This document shows positions 15,607 to 25,305 of a DNA stretch of 64,000 nt, one piece after another. This DNA comes from Halorussus lipolyticus (lineage in GTDB: Archaea; Halobacteriota; Halobacteria; Halobacteriales; Haladaptataceae). How positions within the stretch are numbered: position 1 is the stretch's first letter; each line of letters begins with the position of its first letter. Both the position numbers and the translations under genes were made by a program. The stretch lies in NCBI RefSeq assembly GCF_029338375.1, contig NZ_CP119804.1:2562955-2626954 (forward strand). Reading direction: 5' to 3'. The notes beneath the pieces were generated by a model. It ran no database searches and was not told the DNA's origin. It saw only the letters and a list, made by a program, of their open reading frames with translations.

Positions 15607-16182
15607 ATGGACTTTCTTAGTTGTCCCCAATATCCTAACTACTCCAAAAACCATGATGATGACACAGTATATTGGGAATCTAAGGATTTTAGTAGTAACG
15701 TCTACGTCGAAGATGATGTGACTCGACCAGCGCATCTCCGTATAGAACGAATGGCACGCGACCTCGATACGACGTGTCTCTATAAAATCACAGAAGACGA
15801 CATGAAAGAGTCGTTTTTCCGGGTATTCCCAATGTCAACGAACTCGACTGCTCGCGGCTATATGCGGAGAGTTGAGCAACATCTCGAAGAAATGGATCAT
15901 TGGGTTCGTGACCCTCGCTCAGATGACCGAGACGACTTCGAACACGTTTGGCGGCGTACAAACCTCCGCGACGTAGCACCTAATCTTGCAGACCAATTCG
16001 AGTCAAACCCCGAATACGAGAAGCAATCAGAAGGGTTCTGGTTACACGCCTCGGAAATAGACGGACTTCATCCACATCCCGAGTTCACGACTTCCGAGCA
16101 TGACGGCGAGTGGGTTACGAGTGAAGACCTTGCAAATCACGAAGTGAATCAGTTGATGAACGCAGAACCGGTAGATGAATAG
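15607..16182 (+). CDS. AT-rich orphan protein, unknown
   Basis: A 191-residue soluble protein (MDFLSCPQYPNYSKNHDDD) with no membrane helix and no motif I recognise. It is Asp/Glu/His-rich with a lone cysteine near the N-terminus and an HVWRRTNLRD segment in the middle. Its codons are much more AT-rich than those of the neighbours (runs such as AAAACCATGATGATGAC), which suggests recent acquisition. A palindromic TATA-like AGGGTTTTAAACCCT lies ~50 nt upstream (15544-15558). No integrase or repeat flanks it. It is real as an ORF by length and coherence, but its function is unknown. Confidence 0.65.
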   Translation: MDFLSCPQYPNYSKNHDDDTVYWESKDFSSNVYVEDDVTRPAHLRIERMARDLDTTCLYKITEDDMKESFFRVFPMSTNSTARGYMRRVEQHLEEMDHWVRDPRSDDRDDFEHVWRRTNLRDVAPNLADQFESNPEYEKQSEGFWLHASEIDGLHPHPEFTTSEHDGEWVTSEDLANHEVNQLMNAEPVDE

Positions 16183-16291
16183 TCGTTTTAGAGGATAGCT
16201 GTCCAAATCCATCGTAGAAATCCAGTTAGAGACCCGTTTACCATTTCTTGAACCGCCATCCTCTTTGCCCGCCCAGTCCGACGCTTCGATA

Positions 16292-16798
16292 GTGTTCAGC
16301 CTCAACGTCCCGGTTCCCGGCGAAATCTCCCGCCTCGCCGAGGAGCTTCGACCCCTCCTGCTCGACTTCGAGACGATTCGGGAGCGCCACACGCTGGTCT
16401 GCAAGCGTCTCGGCGACGCGCCCGCCGGCGGTACGCCGAGACTCCGCGAGCAAGTCCGGACCGCGCTCTCGGGCGCGCCGGCCTTCGAGGCCCGCGTCTC
16501 GGGCATCGACTACTTCGAGCGCCCGCCGCTTGGAGAGGGGCCGGTGGTCTATCTGGCGGTGGAGAGTCCCGGACTTCGGCGACTGCACGGACTCCTCGCC
16601 GAGGAGTTCTCGGTGGTCGAGGAGTTCGAGGGCGACGACTACGTGCCCCACGTCACGCTGGCGCGCGGCGGCGATGTCGCCGCCGCACGCCGACTCGCGG
16701 ACCGGGACGTAGACCCCGTGACGTGGACCGTCTCGCGGGTGGCGCTCTGGGATGCCAACTACGACGAGGAAGTCGCAACGTTCTCGCTTCCGGGATAG
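16292..16798 (+). CDS. 2'-5' RNA ligase / cyclic phosphodiesterase family protein
   Basis: 2H phosphoesterase superfamily member of ~168 residues, predicted cytoplasmic. The two histidine motifs are HTLVCKRLG in the first half and HVTLARGG in the second; the first departs slightly from HxTx. I place the start at the GTG (16292), giving VFSLNVPVPGEI, because family members start close to this strand. A TTG at 16265 would add nine residues. A second, more canonical member lies at 61750-62307. RNA 2',3'-cyclic phosphate or a small nucleotide could be the substrate. Confidence 0.7.
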   Translation: MFSLNVPVPGEISRLAEELRPLLLDFETIRERHTLVCKRLGDAPAGGTPRLREQVRTALSGAPAFEARVSGIDYFERPPLGEGPVVYLAVESPGLRRLHGLLAEEFSVVEEFEGDDYVPHVTLARGGDVAAARRLADRDVDPVTWTVSRVALWDANYDEEVATFSLPG

Positions 16799-17018
16799 TC
16801 GGTTCGACCGGGGAATCGCCGGGAACGCGAACCCCCGGCGAGCAACAAATATAAACATTCCCTAAAGACATGAATAGTTACCTTTAGGAGATGTATCCCG
16901 TTCCTTTGTTGCCCACGCAGGTCTCGCTTCGCGCCGGTCCGCTGGCCCCGCGAATCCCGGACCGCTCCGAATGCTGAGCGACGTGAAGGTTTTTCCGCCT
17001 CGGTTTGTTACGAGACGT

Positions 17019-20000
17019 ATGGCTGAACGGGCTAGGTCCGGCGCGGCGTTCTGGGCGGACGCCGACGACGCGGAGGCCCTCGAACGTTATCGAACGCTGG
17101 TAAACGCGATAGACGACGGTATCTACCAACTCGACCCCGACGGACGATTCGTCGCGGTCAACGACGTGATAACCGAGACGACGGGCTACGACCGCGAGGA
17201 GCTAGTCGGGTCCCACGTCTCGATGCTCCTCGACGCCGAGGCCGTCTCGGCTATCGAGCGCGAAATCGAGCGCCGCCTCTCCGACGCGAGCGACAAGCCC
17301 GAGACGTTCGAGTTCTCGGTTCGGACCGCCGACGGCGACCGGGTGCCCTGCGAGTTACGACTCAACCTGCTGGTCTCGGGTGGCGAGTTTCGGGGGAGTA
17401 TCGGCGTCGTCCGCGACGTGAGCGACCGCAAGCGAACCGAGCGCACCCTCACCGAGCGCGAGCGCCAACTCGCCCGAGAGAGCGACCTGAACGACCGCAT
17501 CCTCGAAGCCAGTCCCGTCGGCATTGTGGTGGTCGATTCCGACCGCGAGGTCGTCCGGGTCAACGAACGCGGCAGGCGACTCCTCGGAATCTCCGAGGAC
17601 GAGCGCGACGGGTTCTCCCCCGCCGACAGGCCGACCTACGACGAGGAGGGCCGACCGATTCCACCCGACGAGTATCCCTCCGCCCGAGCGTTCGAGACCG
17701 GCGAAGCGGTGTACGACCGGACGCTCCAAATCGAGCGCCCGGACGGCGAGCGCCGCTGGCTTTCGGTCAACGCGGTCCCCATCACCGACGCCGACGGCGA
17801 AGTGGACCGAGTTATCACCACCGGCGAGGACGTGACCGACCTCAAGGAGCGCGAGCGCCGACTGAAGGGGGAACTCGAAGACGTGTTTGGCCGGGTCACA
17901 GACGCCTTCTACGCGCTCGACGACGATTGGAAGTTTACCCACGCCAACGAACACGCCGAGGACCTCATCGACTATCAGGACGAGGGCCTCGTGGGTCGAA
18001 ACTTCTGGGACGTGTTCGAGTGGGCGACCGACTCGAAACTCGGCGACGAGTACCGGACCGCGATGGAGACCCAAGAACAGACTTCCTTCGAGTTCTACTA
18101 CCCAGAACCCCTCGAAGCGTGGTACGAGGTCCACGCATACCCCTCCGAGACCGGCCTGTCGGTGTACTTCCGGGACATCACCGACCGCAAGCGCAGAGAG
18201 CGCGAACTCGAGGAGTCCGAGCGACGGTATCGCACCCTCATCGAGAATTTCCCGAACGGCGCAGTCGCCCTCGTGGACGAGGACTTCCGCTACGTCACCT
18301 TCGGTGGCACGCCCGAGGGAGACGCCGACGTGACGAGCGACGAACTGGAAGGCCGGCATCTTCGAGAAGGCTTGCCCGAGGAACTCGCGGATGTCGTCGC
18401 CCCTCACTACGAGGCCGCCCTCGACGGCGAAACCGCGACATTCGAGGAGACCATCGACGGGAAGATTTACCAGTTTTACTTCCTCCCGGTCAGGGACGCC
18501 GACGGCGAGGTGTTCGCCGCCCTCGGCATGTCCCAAGACGTGACCGAGCGCGAGAAGTACCGGAACCGACTCGAAGCCTCCGAGCGCCGGTATCGGACGT
18601 TGGTCGAGAACTTCCCGAACGGCATCGTGACGCTGTTCGACCGCGACCTCAGATACACCCTCGCAGAGGGGAGAGGGTTCGAGGAGATACCGGTCGAACC
18701 CGACGACCTCGAAGGCGAACACTTCCAAGACGTGTGGAACGAGACCACCGCAGAAGACATCCGACCGGCGTTCGAGTCGGCGCTCGACGGCGAGGAGCGG
18801 TCGGTCGAACTCGAATACGTCGGTCGGGAGTGGGTGGTTCGGGCGGTCCCCATCACCGACGAACGCGGGGAGGTGTTCGCCGGGATGACGATGGCCCAAG
18901 ACATCACCGAGCAGAAACGACAGGAGCGCGAACTCCGCGAGGCCAAGTCCCAACTCGAAGCGGCGACCGAGGCCGGTGCAGTCGGCACGTGGGAGTGGCA
19001 CATCGAGGACGACAAGATGGTCACGGGGGCCTCGTTCGCCAGAACGTTCGGCGTGGACCCCGAGTCGGCCCGCGACGGCGTGTCGCTCGACAGGTTCATC
19101 GACGCGATTCACGAGGACGACCGAGAGCGCGTCGAACAGGAAATCGACCGCGTGCTGGAGACCTGCGGAGAGTACGAGGAGGAGTACCGCGTCACGGACG
19201 CCGAGGGCAACCTCCGGTGGGTCGTCGCCCGCGGAACCGTCGAGTGCGACGACGAGGGCAACCCCGTCACCTTCCCCGGTGCGCTCGCCGACATCACCAA
19301 GCGAAAGCGCGCCGAGCAGGAACTCGAAGAACACCGCCGACAACTCGAAACCCTGTTCGAGGTCCTGCCGGTCGGCGTCGTGGTCGCGGACGAAGACGGG
19401 CGACTCGTCGAGGCCAACGAGGCCGCGAAGGAGATTTGGGGCGGCGACGTGTTCGACGCCGAGTGCGTCACCGACTACGACCGCTACCGGGGTTGGTGGG
19501 CCGACACCGGCGAACCGGTCGCCGCCGACGAGTGGACGATGGCCCGCGTCCTCGACGGCGAGGAGGTGAGCGACCCCGACATCTACGAGATAGCGACGGC
19601 CGACGGCGAGAGTCGCACCATCATGGTCCACGGGATGCCGGTCCGAGACGAGAAGGGCGAGGTGGTCCGCGGAGTGGTTACCCAGACCGACATCACCGAC
19701 CGGCGTGAGTACCGCAGGCAACTGGAGGCCTCCGAGCGCCGGTACCGCGCGCTCGCCGAGAACTTCCCGGACGGGGGCGTCGGCGTCTACGACCGGAATC
19801 TGACGTACACGCTCGTCACCGGCACGATGTGGGACGACATCGAACCCGACGCCGAGGAAATCGAGGGCAACCACGCCGAAGATGTGCTTCCGCCGGGGAC
19901 GTGGGACGACGTGGAACCGCTGTTCCGGTCCGCGCTCGACGGCGAGACGGGAAGCGTCGTCTCTACGCTCGGCGGTCGGACCTACCGGGTGTGGGCGACA

Positions 20001-20744
20001 CCGCTCCGTGACGCGGACGGCGAGATTCGGGCGGGACAGAGCTTCGCGCTCGACATCACCGAGCAAATCGAACGCGAGCAGAAACTCGAGGAGACCGTCG
20101 AGAAACTCGAGGAGTCCAACGAGCGTCTCGAAAGTTTCGCCAGCATGCTGGCCCACGAACTCCGGAACCCCGTCACCATCGGTCAAATCTACAGCCAGCA
20201 ACTCCCCGAGGGCGACTCGTCCGAAGCGGTCGAGTACGTCACCGAGGCGTTCGACCGCATCGAGGACATGATAAACGTCATGCTGGTGCTGACCAGAGGC
20301 AGAGAGGCCGTCGGCGAGAGTACGCTGGTTTCGCTCTCCGAGATGGCGCGGGACGCGTGGGCCGGGATAGACGCCCCTGAGGCCGAAATCGAGGTCAACG
20401 CCGACGGCGTGACGCCCGCCGACGAGACCTACATCCAGCACCTCCTCAGAAATCTGTTCGAGAACGCGGTCCAGCACGGCGGCGACGACGTGACCGTCGA
20501 AATCGGCGACCTCCCCACGGGGTTCTACGTGGCCGACGACGGGTGTGGAATCCCGCCCGAGGACCGAGAGACCGTCTTCGAGGCCGGATTCACCACCGCG
20601 GCGAACGAGGGCGGGACCGGTCTCGGCCTCGCGTTCGTCGAGGAGTTGGCCGACGTCTACGAATGGTCGGTGTCCGTGACCGAGAGCGAGGCGGGCGGCG
20701 CGCGCTTCGAGTTCCGAAACGTGGACCTCGTGGCGTCGGCGTAG
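17019..20744 (+). CDS. Sensor histidine kinase with eight PAS domains
   Basis: Cytoplasmic signal kinase of 1241 residues from the ATG at 17019 (an upstream ATG at 16971 would add 16). Eight consecutive PAS domains of ~110-130 residues each end in a DxTxRKxxEreL-type linker. Three of them (starting RYRTLIENFPNGAV, RYRTLVENFPNGIV and RYRALAENFPDGGV) look like internal duplications. The kinase core has the H-box FASMLAHELRNPV (His ~1046), the N-box NLFENAVQHG, and G-boxes DDGCGIPPED and GGTGLGLAF. There are no membrane segments, so it senses an internal cue, possibly redox, oxygen or light. No adjacent response regulator is present. Confidence 0.93.
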   Translation: MAERARSGAAFWADADDAEALERYRTLVNAIDDGIYQLDPDGRFVAVNDVITETTGYDREELVGSHVSMLLDAEAVSAIEREIERRLSDASDKPETFEFSVRTADGDRVPCELRLNLLVSGGEFRGSIGVVRDVSDRKRTERTLTERERQLARESDLNDRILEASPVGIVVVDSDREVVRVNERGRRLLGISEDERDGFSPADRPTYDEEGRPIPPDEYPSARAFETGEAVYDRTLQIERPDGERRWLSVNAVPITDADGEVDRVITTGEDVTDLKERERRLKGELEDVFGRVTDAFYALDDDWKFTHANEHAEDLIDYQDEGLVGRNFWDVFEWATDSKLGDEYRTAMETQEQTSFEFYYPEPLEAWYEVHAYPSETGLSVYFRDITDRKRRERELEESERRYRTLIENFPNGAVALVDEDFRYVTFGGTPEGDADVTSDELEGRHLREGLPEELADVVAPHYEAALDGETATFEETIDGKIYQFYFLPVRDADGEVFAALGMSQDVTEREKYRNRLEASERRYRTLVENFPNGIVTLFDRDLRYTLAEGRGFEEIPVEPDDLEGEHFQDVWNETTAEDIRPAFESALDGEERSVELEYVGREWVVRAVPITDERGEVFAGMTMAQDITEQKRQERELREAKSQLEAATEAGAVGTWEWHIEDDKMVTGASFARTFGVDPESARDGVSLDRFIDAIHEDDRERVEQEIDRVLETCGEYEEEYRVTDAEGNLRWVVARGTVECDDEGNPVTFPGALADITKRKRAEQELEEHRRQLETLFEVLPVGVVVADEDGRLVEANEAAKEIWGGDVFDAECVTDYDRYRGWWADTGEPVAADEWTMARVLDGEEVSDPDIYEIATADGESRTIMVHGMPVRDEKGEVVRGVVTQTDITDRREYRRQLEASERRYRALAENFPDGGVGVYDRNLTYTLVTGTMWDDIEPDAEEIEGNHAEDVLPPGTWDDVEPLFRSALDGETGSVVSTLGGRTYRVWATPLRDADGEIRAGQSFALDITEQIEREQKLEETVEKLEESNERLESFASMLAHELRNPVTIGQIYSQQLPEGDSSEAVEYVTEAFDRIEDMINVMLVLTRGREAVGESTLVSLSEMARDAWAGIDAPEAEIEVNADGVTPADETYIQHLLRNLFENAVQHGGDDVTVEIGDLPTGFYVADDGCGIPPEDRETVFEAGFTTAANEGGTGLGLAFVEELADVYEWSVSVTESEAGGARFEFRNVDLVASA

Positions 20745-20928
20745 GGTCGTTCGGCCGAACTCCTCGCCAACGACGACTGCTTTTCTGCTCGTTTCGGAAA
20801 TGAATAGCAGTCCTATAGAAATATATACTGTTCTAAAAGACACCCCTCTAATTGTTTGAGGGCGTTTGCGGAACCGTTCGCCGTCGGCGGACTGTATCGA
20901 CACCCCTGATCGTCGCTCCTCGCCGCCG

Positions 20929-23109
20929 CTACGGCGTCGGCGGTTCGCCGTCCCACGCGCCGTTGTCGGTGTAGAAGTTGAGCATGGCGAACTTGAGTTT
21001 GTCCGCCGCCACGTCTAACATCTCTCTGCGCTCCTCGACCGGGAAGGTGTCTCGGACGCTGTACTTGCCCATCTCCTTCGCGCCGGCCTCGGTGTATCGC
21101 TTGTCAACCAGCACGCGGACCCCGAAGTCCTCGGGGGCGCGAATCACCCGACCGAGGGCTTGGCGCGTCTTGCGAATCGTCGGAATCTCGACGGCGTACT
21201 CCCACCCCGAATCCCGGCCCGACCGGTCGGCGAACGTCCGGTCGTAGGCCTCCTGTACGGCCTCCATCCGGTCGTTGAGGTGGGGGTAGGGCACGCCGAC
21301 CACGACGACGGTCCGGGCGTCGTCGCCGTCGAAACTCACGCCCTCGGCGAGGGTGCCCCACAACGAGGTGAACAGCGCGGCGTCGTCGCTGGCGACGAAT
21401 CGCTGGCGCAGGTCCTCGACGGAGGTGCCGGGTTCGTCCATCAGGAGGTTTGCGTCGAGTTCGCGCGAGAGGCGGTCGTAGTAGCGTTCGGCCTCGGCGT
21501 AACTCGGGAAGAACAGCAGGGTGTTCCCGGCGGTGAACTCCACGGTATCTTCGAGGACGCCCGCGATGGCTTCCTGCGTCTCGGGGTTGTCGCGCTCGCT
21601 GGAAAAGAGGGCGGGCGTCTCGACGGTGAACGTCCGGCGGTTCTCCTCCGGGAACTGGAGACCGTAGGCCATCTCCACGGGGTCTTCCAGTCCCAGCACG
21701 TCCGAAATCACGTCGAAGGGCCGGAGGGTCGCGCTCATCAGGACCGTGGCGTACACCTCCTCGAACAGGTCTTGGGTGACCTCTCTGGGGATGCAGGTGT
21801 AGAGTTCCGCCCGGCCGTACACCTCCTCGGTTGCCTCGTCGCGCCGAACCGAGACCACGGGGTACTGGCCCAGTTCGGCGCTCTCGTCCATGAACGACTG
21901 GATGAACGTCGCAGACTGAAGGGTCTGGCACTCCTGTCGAGTGGTCGATTCGCCGTTTTTGTAGGCCTCCTCGTACTCGTCGTCCAGTTCCTTGCCGAGG
22001 TGGACCGCCAGTTCGAGTTCGGTGTCGATGCCCTTGCCGGTGTACTGCTGGAGGAATTCGAGCGTCAGGTCGTCGCGCTTGTCGTCGTTGGCGATGGAGA
22101 TGTCCTCCCAATCGCCCCCGACGCGCTCCCGGTCGCCGAAGCCGAAATTGTCCTCGTAGGTCGCTTCGAGCGCCCGGCGGAAGGCCGAAATGACGTTGTA
22201 GGCGGGTTCGGCTCTGGCGTCGTCCGAATCCTCTAACTCGTCCAGCGCCGAGTCGAGGGTGTTCTCGGTCAGGGTCCGGGTGGCGTGTTCTCGGGCCGTG
22301 TCCTCGACGTTGTGGGCCTCGTCGAAGATGGTGATTACGTCCTCGGGGTCGCGGTCCAACCACCGGAAGAACTGCTCGCGTATCATCGGGTCCAGCAGGT
22401 GGTGGTAGTTGCAGACCACCAAATCGACGCCCTCCATCCCGTCCTTGAGGAGTTCGTAGCCACAGAGGGTCTGCTGTTCGGCGTACTCGTAGATGTCGTC
22501 GGGGGTGCGAACGTCGTCGTAGAGCCACGAGTAGAACTCGTCGTTGTCGCCCACGAGGTTGTTGTAGTAGTACTCGCAGGTGTTCTGCTCGTCTAACCCT
22601 TCGACGCGCTCTTGGACCTGCTCTAACTCGTCCATGACCGCGCTCCGGGCCTCGGCGGCGCGCTCGTCGCCCTCTTGGCTTGCTTCGAGGAGTTCCTCCT
22701 GTCGGTCCTCCAGTTCTTCGAGGTCCCGCTCGGCGTCTACGACCTCGTAGGTGTTGTCCCGCAGGACTTGGCACTCCTCGAACCCCACGTCGATGTGACA
22801 CATCGACCCTTTCCCTCGGAAGACGACCGCCCGAATCGGCTCCTCGCGGGTGATGGCCCGCGCTTCTTCCACGAACTGGCGCATCTGCTGGTGGACGTTG
22901 GTCGTGATGACCACCGTCTTGTTCTCCTCGCGGGCATACTCCAGTGCCGGGACGAGCGACGAGAGAGTCTTGCCAGTTCCGCAGGCCCCCTCGAACAGCA
23001 CGTCCTGCTCGCGGGTGAAGGAGTTGTAGATTCGGTCCATGGCCTCCTTCTGGTTGTCGTAGGGCTGGTCGTAGGGGAAGAACCGCATGTACCCGTTCGT
23101 CTCTGCCAC
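20929..23109 (-). CDS. XPD/DinG-type superfamily 2 DNA helicase
   Basis: ATP-dependent 5'-3' helicase of 726 residues with Walker A EGACGTGKT (residues ~40-48), DEAH box 263-266 (IFDEAHNVED), and motif VI ALGRVIRAPEDFG near the C-terminus. Four cysteines (104, 113, 178, 216) are placed as the [4Fe-4S] ligands of XPD proteins, with a long charged coiled segment between the second and third. Likely role in DNA repair. The GTG at 23109 gives MAETNGYMRFF and has a TATA box ~25 nt upstream; an ATG seven codons later is possible. Confidence 0.92.
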   Translation of the reverse strand: MAETNGYMRFFPYDQPYDNQKEAMDRIYNSFTREQDVLFEGACGTGKTLSSLVPALEYAREENKTVVITTNVHQQMRQFVEEARAITREEPIRAVVFRGKGSMCHIDVGFEECQVLRDNTYEVVDAERDLEELEDRQEELLEASQEGDERAAEARSAVMDELEQVQERVEGLDEQNTCEYYYNNLVGDNDEFYSWLYDDVRTPDDIYEYAEQQTLCGYELLKDGMEGVDLVVCNYHHLLDPMIREQFFRWLDRDPEDVITIFDEAHNVEDTAREHATRTLTENTLDSALDELEDSDDARAEPAYNVISAFRRALEATYEDNFGFGDRERVGGDWEDISIANDDKRDDLTLEFLQQYTGKGIDTELELAVHLGKELDDEYEEAYKNGESTTRQECQTLQSATFIQSFMDESAELGQYPVVSVRRDEATEEVYGRAELYTCIPREVTQDLFEEVYATVLMSATLRPFDVISDVLGLEDPVEMAYGLQFPEENRRTFTVETPALFSSERDNPETQEAIAGVLEDTVEFTAGNTLLFFPSYAEAERYYDRLSRELDANLLMDEPGTSVEDLRQRFVASDDAALFTSLWGTLAEGVSFDGDDARTVVVVGVPYPHLNDRMEAVQEAYDRTFADRSGRDSGWEYAVEIPTIRKTRQALGRVIRAPEDFGVRVLVDKRYTEAGAKEMGKYSVRDTFPVEERREMLDVAADKLKFAMLNFYTDNGAWDGEPPTP

Positions 23110-23132
23110 GGGAGCAGTTTGCTCGGCTTGCG

Positions 23133-23140
23133 GTTTAAAC
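23133..23140 (-). promoter_or_regulatory. TATA box of the XPD-type helicase gene
   Basis: The element GTTTAAAC lies 24-31 nt before the GTG start at 23109, which implies a leaderless mRNA and supports the GTG. Confidence 0.55.
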
Positions 23141-23178
23141 TCTCGCTTGGAAGTGGAAGTGTCGGATAGGCAGAAGGC

Positions 23179-23184
23179 ATTTAT
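23179..23184 (+). promoter_or_regulatory. TATA box of the HTH regulator gene
   Basis: ATTTAT lies 24-29 nt upstream of the ATG at 23208, the spacing of a leaderless transcript. It is back to back with the helicase promoter. Confidence 0.55.
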
Positions 23185-23207
23185 CCGTAGTCGAAATAGA
23201 CTCGATT

Positions 23208-23528
23208 ATGATTGTCAGTTCCTATACCGAGGAGAGTCCTTTCGTCTCCCTTCTCGGGCAACCGGCCCGGACCAAACTTCTCGCCGCGTTCGTCAGCGAG
23301 CGAGGTCGAGACCTGAATGTGAGCTATGTCGCAGACCTCGCGGGCGTCGCCAGAAGCACCGTCTACGACAATCTCGATGACCTACAGGAACTCGGCGTCG
23401 TCGAACACACCCGCGATGTCGGCGGAAGCCCGATGTACCAATTGAACGAAAATAATGAGATTGCGGAGGAATTAGTCAGACTAGAAGGCGTGACGCTGAA
23501 TCGACTGTTCGAGATGGACGAGGAGTAA
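23208..23528 (+). CDS. Winged-helix transcriptional regulator
   Basis: DNA-binding protein of 106 residues. The winged helix spans roughly residues 18-80: helices around PARTKLLAAFVSE and LNVSYVADLAGVARSTVYDNLDDLQELGVVEHTR (recognition helix near ARSTVYDNL), followed by a wing ending in MYQLNENNE. It has the size and layout of haloarchaeal single-domain MarR/ArsR-like regulators, without cysteine metal sites. It ends exactly one base before the stop of the convergent CDF transporter; regulation of that gene or of itself is possible but unproven. Confidence 0.85.
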   Translation: MIVSSYTEESPFVSLLGQPARTKLLAAFVSERGRDLNVSYVADLAGVARSTVYDNLDDLQELGVVEHTRDVGGSPMYQLNENNEIAEELVRLEGVTLNRLFEMDEE

Positions 23529-24503
23529 CTACTCTGTCGCCTCTCCTTTCCGACTCCGTTGTCGGGACTCGGGTTCGATGTAGACCTTGAAAACGCTCTT
23601 GTTGGCGGCTGTCAGCGCGTCCTCCAAGTCGGTAATCTTCTTGTCCATCTCCGCGGTGGAGATGCCCTTCTCGAACGCGATGTCGGCGGTGAGGAGGACG
23701 TCGTCGGGGCCGAAGATGACTGTCCGGAAGTCCACGATGTTGACCACGCCCTCGAACTCCTCGATGATGCGGCGGAGTTCCTGCTCCTCGCTTTTCGGAA
23801 GGCTCTCGCCGAGGAGCAACCGTTTGTTCTCCCACGCCAGCGCGATGGCGAAGCCCATCAGCATCAGACCGATGAGGAGGGCGGCCACCGCGTCGTAGAG
23901 CGGATTTCCAGTGAACCGGGAGAGGTAGACGCCGAACAGCGCGATTCCGGCCCCTGCCATCGCAATGGTGTCCTCGGTGAACGCGGTCAGCGTCGTCACG
24001 TTGCTGGTCTTTTTGAACGCCTCGACCAGTCCGCTCCACTCGTGTTCGCGGATGTCCTTCTGCATCCCGGCGTAGGCCTTCTTCAGCGCGTAGGACTCGA
24101 AGGCGATAGCGCCCAACAGCACGCCGTAGTTGACCCAGACTCCGGGGAAGGTGAACCCGAGCAGAGTGGCCGACCCCGGTTCGACCGGATGGGGGTGCAT
24201 GATGGCGTTGTAGCCGTGCTTGGCGCTCTCCCACCCGGCGATGCCGAACAGCAGGACGCTCACCAGAAAACTGTAGAAGAACTCGGCTTTCCCGTAGCCA
24301 AAGGGGTGGCCGCGACTGGCGTCCTTGCCAGCGTACCGGATGCCGATGAGCAGGAACACCTGATTGCCGGTGTCGGAAACCGAGTGATACGTCTCCGAGA
24401 GCATCGCCGCGCTCCCGGTCAGCAGGAAGCCGGCGAACTTCAGGACCGCGATTGCGCCGTTAGCGATGAGTGCGGCGATAACGACAGACTTGCTTTCCGC
24501 CAT
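23529..24503 (-). CDS. Cation diffusion facilitator transporter (ZnT9-like)
   Basis: Membrane antiporter of 324 residues with about six helices, expected to export zinc or another divalent cation. The metal site in helix 2 is His40 and Asp44 (SETYHSVSDTGNQ). In helix 5 the equivalent is Glu177-Asp178 (TEDTIAMAG) rather than HxxxD, as in the SLC30A9 branch. A cytoplasmic C-terminal domain of ~100 residues follows GESLPKSEEQE. It is convergent with the HTH gene with no spacer. A TATA-like CTTACTTATC lies 23-32 nt upstream of the ATG, so it is probably leaderless. Confidence 0.9.
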   Translation of the reverse strand: MAESKSVVIAALIANGAIAVLKFAGFLLTGSAAMLSETYHSVSDTGNQVFLLIGIRYAGKDASRGHPFGYGKAEFFYSFLVSVLLFGIAGWESAKHGYNAIMHPHPVEPGSATLLGFTFPGVWVNYGVLLGAIAFESYALKKAYAGMQKDIREHEWSGLVEAFKKTSNVTTLTAFTEDTIAMAGAGIALFGVYLSRFTGNPLYDAVAALLIGLMLMGFAIALAWENKRLLLGESLPKSEEQELRRIIEEFEGVVNIVDFRTVIFGPDDVLLTADIAFEKGISTAEMDKKITDLEDALTAANKSVFKVYIEPESRQRSRKGEATE

Positions 24504-24525
24504 TGGCGTACTTTCTCGGGCGTCG

Positions 24526-24535
24526 GATAAGTAAG
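24526..24535 (-). promoter_or_regulatory. TATA box of the CDF transporter gene
   Basis: CTTACTTATC on the minus strand, 23-32 nt before the ATG at 24503. The rest of the spacer to 24763 has an AT-rich stretch near 24590-24655 and no evident gene. Confidence 0.5.
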
Positions 24536-24763
24536 TGGTTGCAGAGCGCGCGCCACGCTCGGCGGTCGTGGAACGCGGTGCGTCGGAAATATATCTATTC
24601 GGAAGAAAATTAATCTCTGGCTCTAAAGAATTAGAAATGGTTGCGTAAGAAATGCAAATGATTCCAACGGCTCTTTCGAACGGCGCTCACTTCGGCGCGA
24701 AGCGCGCGCCGACCGCTCTCGGAGACGGAAACGCTCAGGGGCCTCGGATTCCTACCCGAAGCC

Positions 24764-25273
24764 ATGATAACCGTTCTCTCCGACACCCACAGCAGGTCGG
24801 GCCACGAACTGGAAGGCCGTGCGAAGGAGGCCGTCGAGGACTCCTCGGTCGTCGTCCACGCGGGCGACTTCACGAACGAGGAGGCTCTCGATGCTTTCCA
24901 AGACGCCAGCGACCTCCTCTACGCGGTCTACGGCAACAATGCCACGCCGGGGGTTCGGGACCGACTCCCGCCCGAACGCACCTTCGAGGCCGAGGGCGTC
25001 CGGTTCGTCCTGACCCACGGCGACGACCGGAGTTCGACCGGCCTCTCCCTGCTGGGCCGCCAGCAGGCCGCCGACGTGGTGGTGTTCGGTCACTCTCACC
25101 GCCACGCCGCGACCGACGCCGAGGAAGTGCTTCTGCTCAACCCCGGAAGCCACGCCAGTCCTCGGGGCGGAATTCCGACCCACGCCGAACTCCGACCGAC
25201 GGACGACGGACTCGAAGGCGAGATACGGCACCGTGACGGGTCGGTGGTCGAAAAATTCGAAATCGAAGTGTAG
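24764..25273 (+). CDS. MJ0936/YfcE-type metallophosphodiesterase
   Basis: Calcineurin-like phosphoesterase of 169 residues with all metal motifs: SDTHS (residues 6-10), VVHAGDF, YGNNAT, LTHGD and GHSHRH. Length and order match the small archaeal MJ0936 family of manganese/nickel-dependent phosphodiesterases. The physiological substrate is not known. It is a single gene; the 3' spacer contains a short GC-rich tandem repeat. Confidence 0.9.
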   Translation: MITVLSDTHSRSGHELEGRAKEAVEDSSVVVHAGDFTNEEALDAFQDASDLLYAVYGNNATPGVRDRLPPERTFEAEGVRFVLTHGDDRSSTGLSLLGRQQAADVVVFGHSHRHAATDAEEVLLLNPGSHASPRGGIPTHAELRPTDDGLEGEIRHRDGSVVEKFEIEV

Positions 25274-25305
25274 CCCCGCGCGAGGCGTTCGGGTTCGACA
25301 ACGGT

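Noticed and set aside
16830..16895. CCTAAAG...CTTTAGG inverted repeat upstream of the PAS kinase
   Set aside because: Only 7 bp with a 14-nt loop in AT-rich DNA; CTAAAG words are common in the spacers of this genome.
17355..20903. A 1182-codon open frame antisense to the PAS kinase
   Set aside because: It mirrors the codon pattern of the kinase, has no coherent domain, and the sense strand has eight PAS domains and a complete kinase core.
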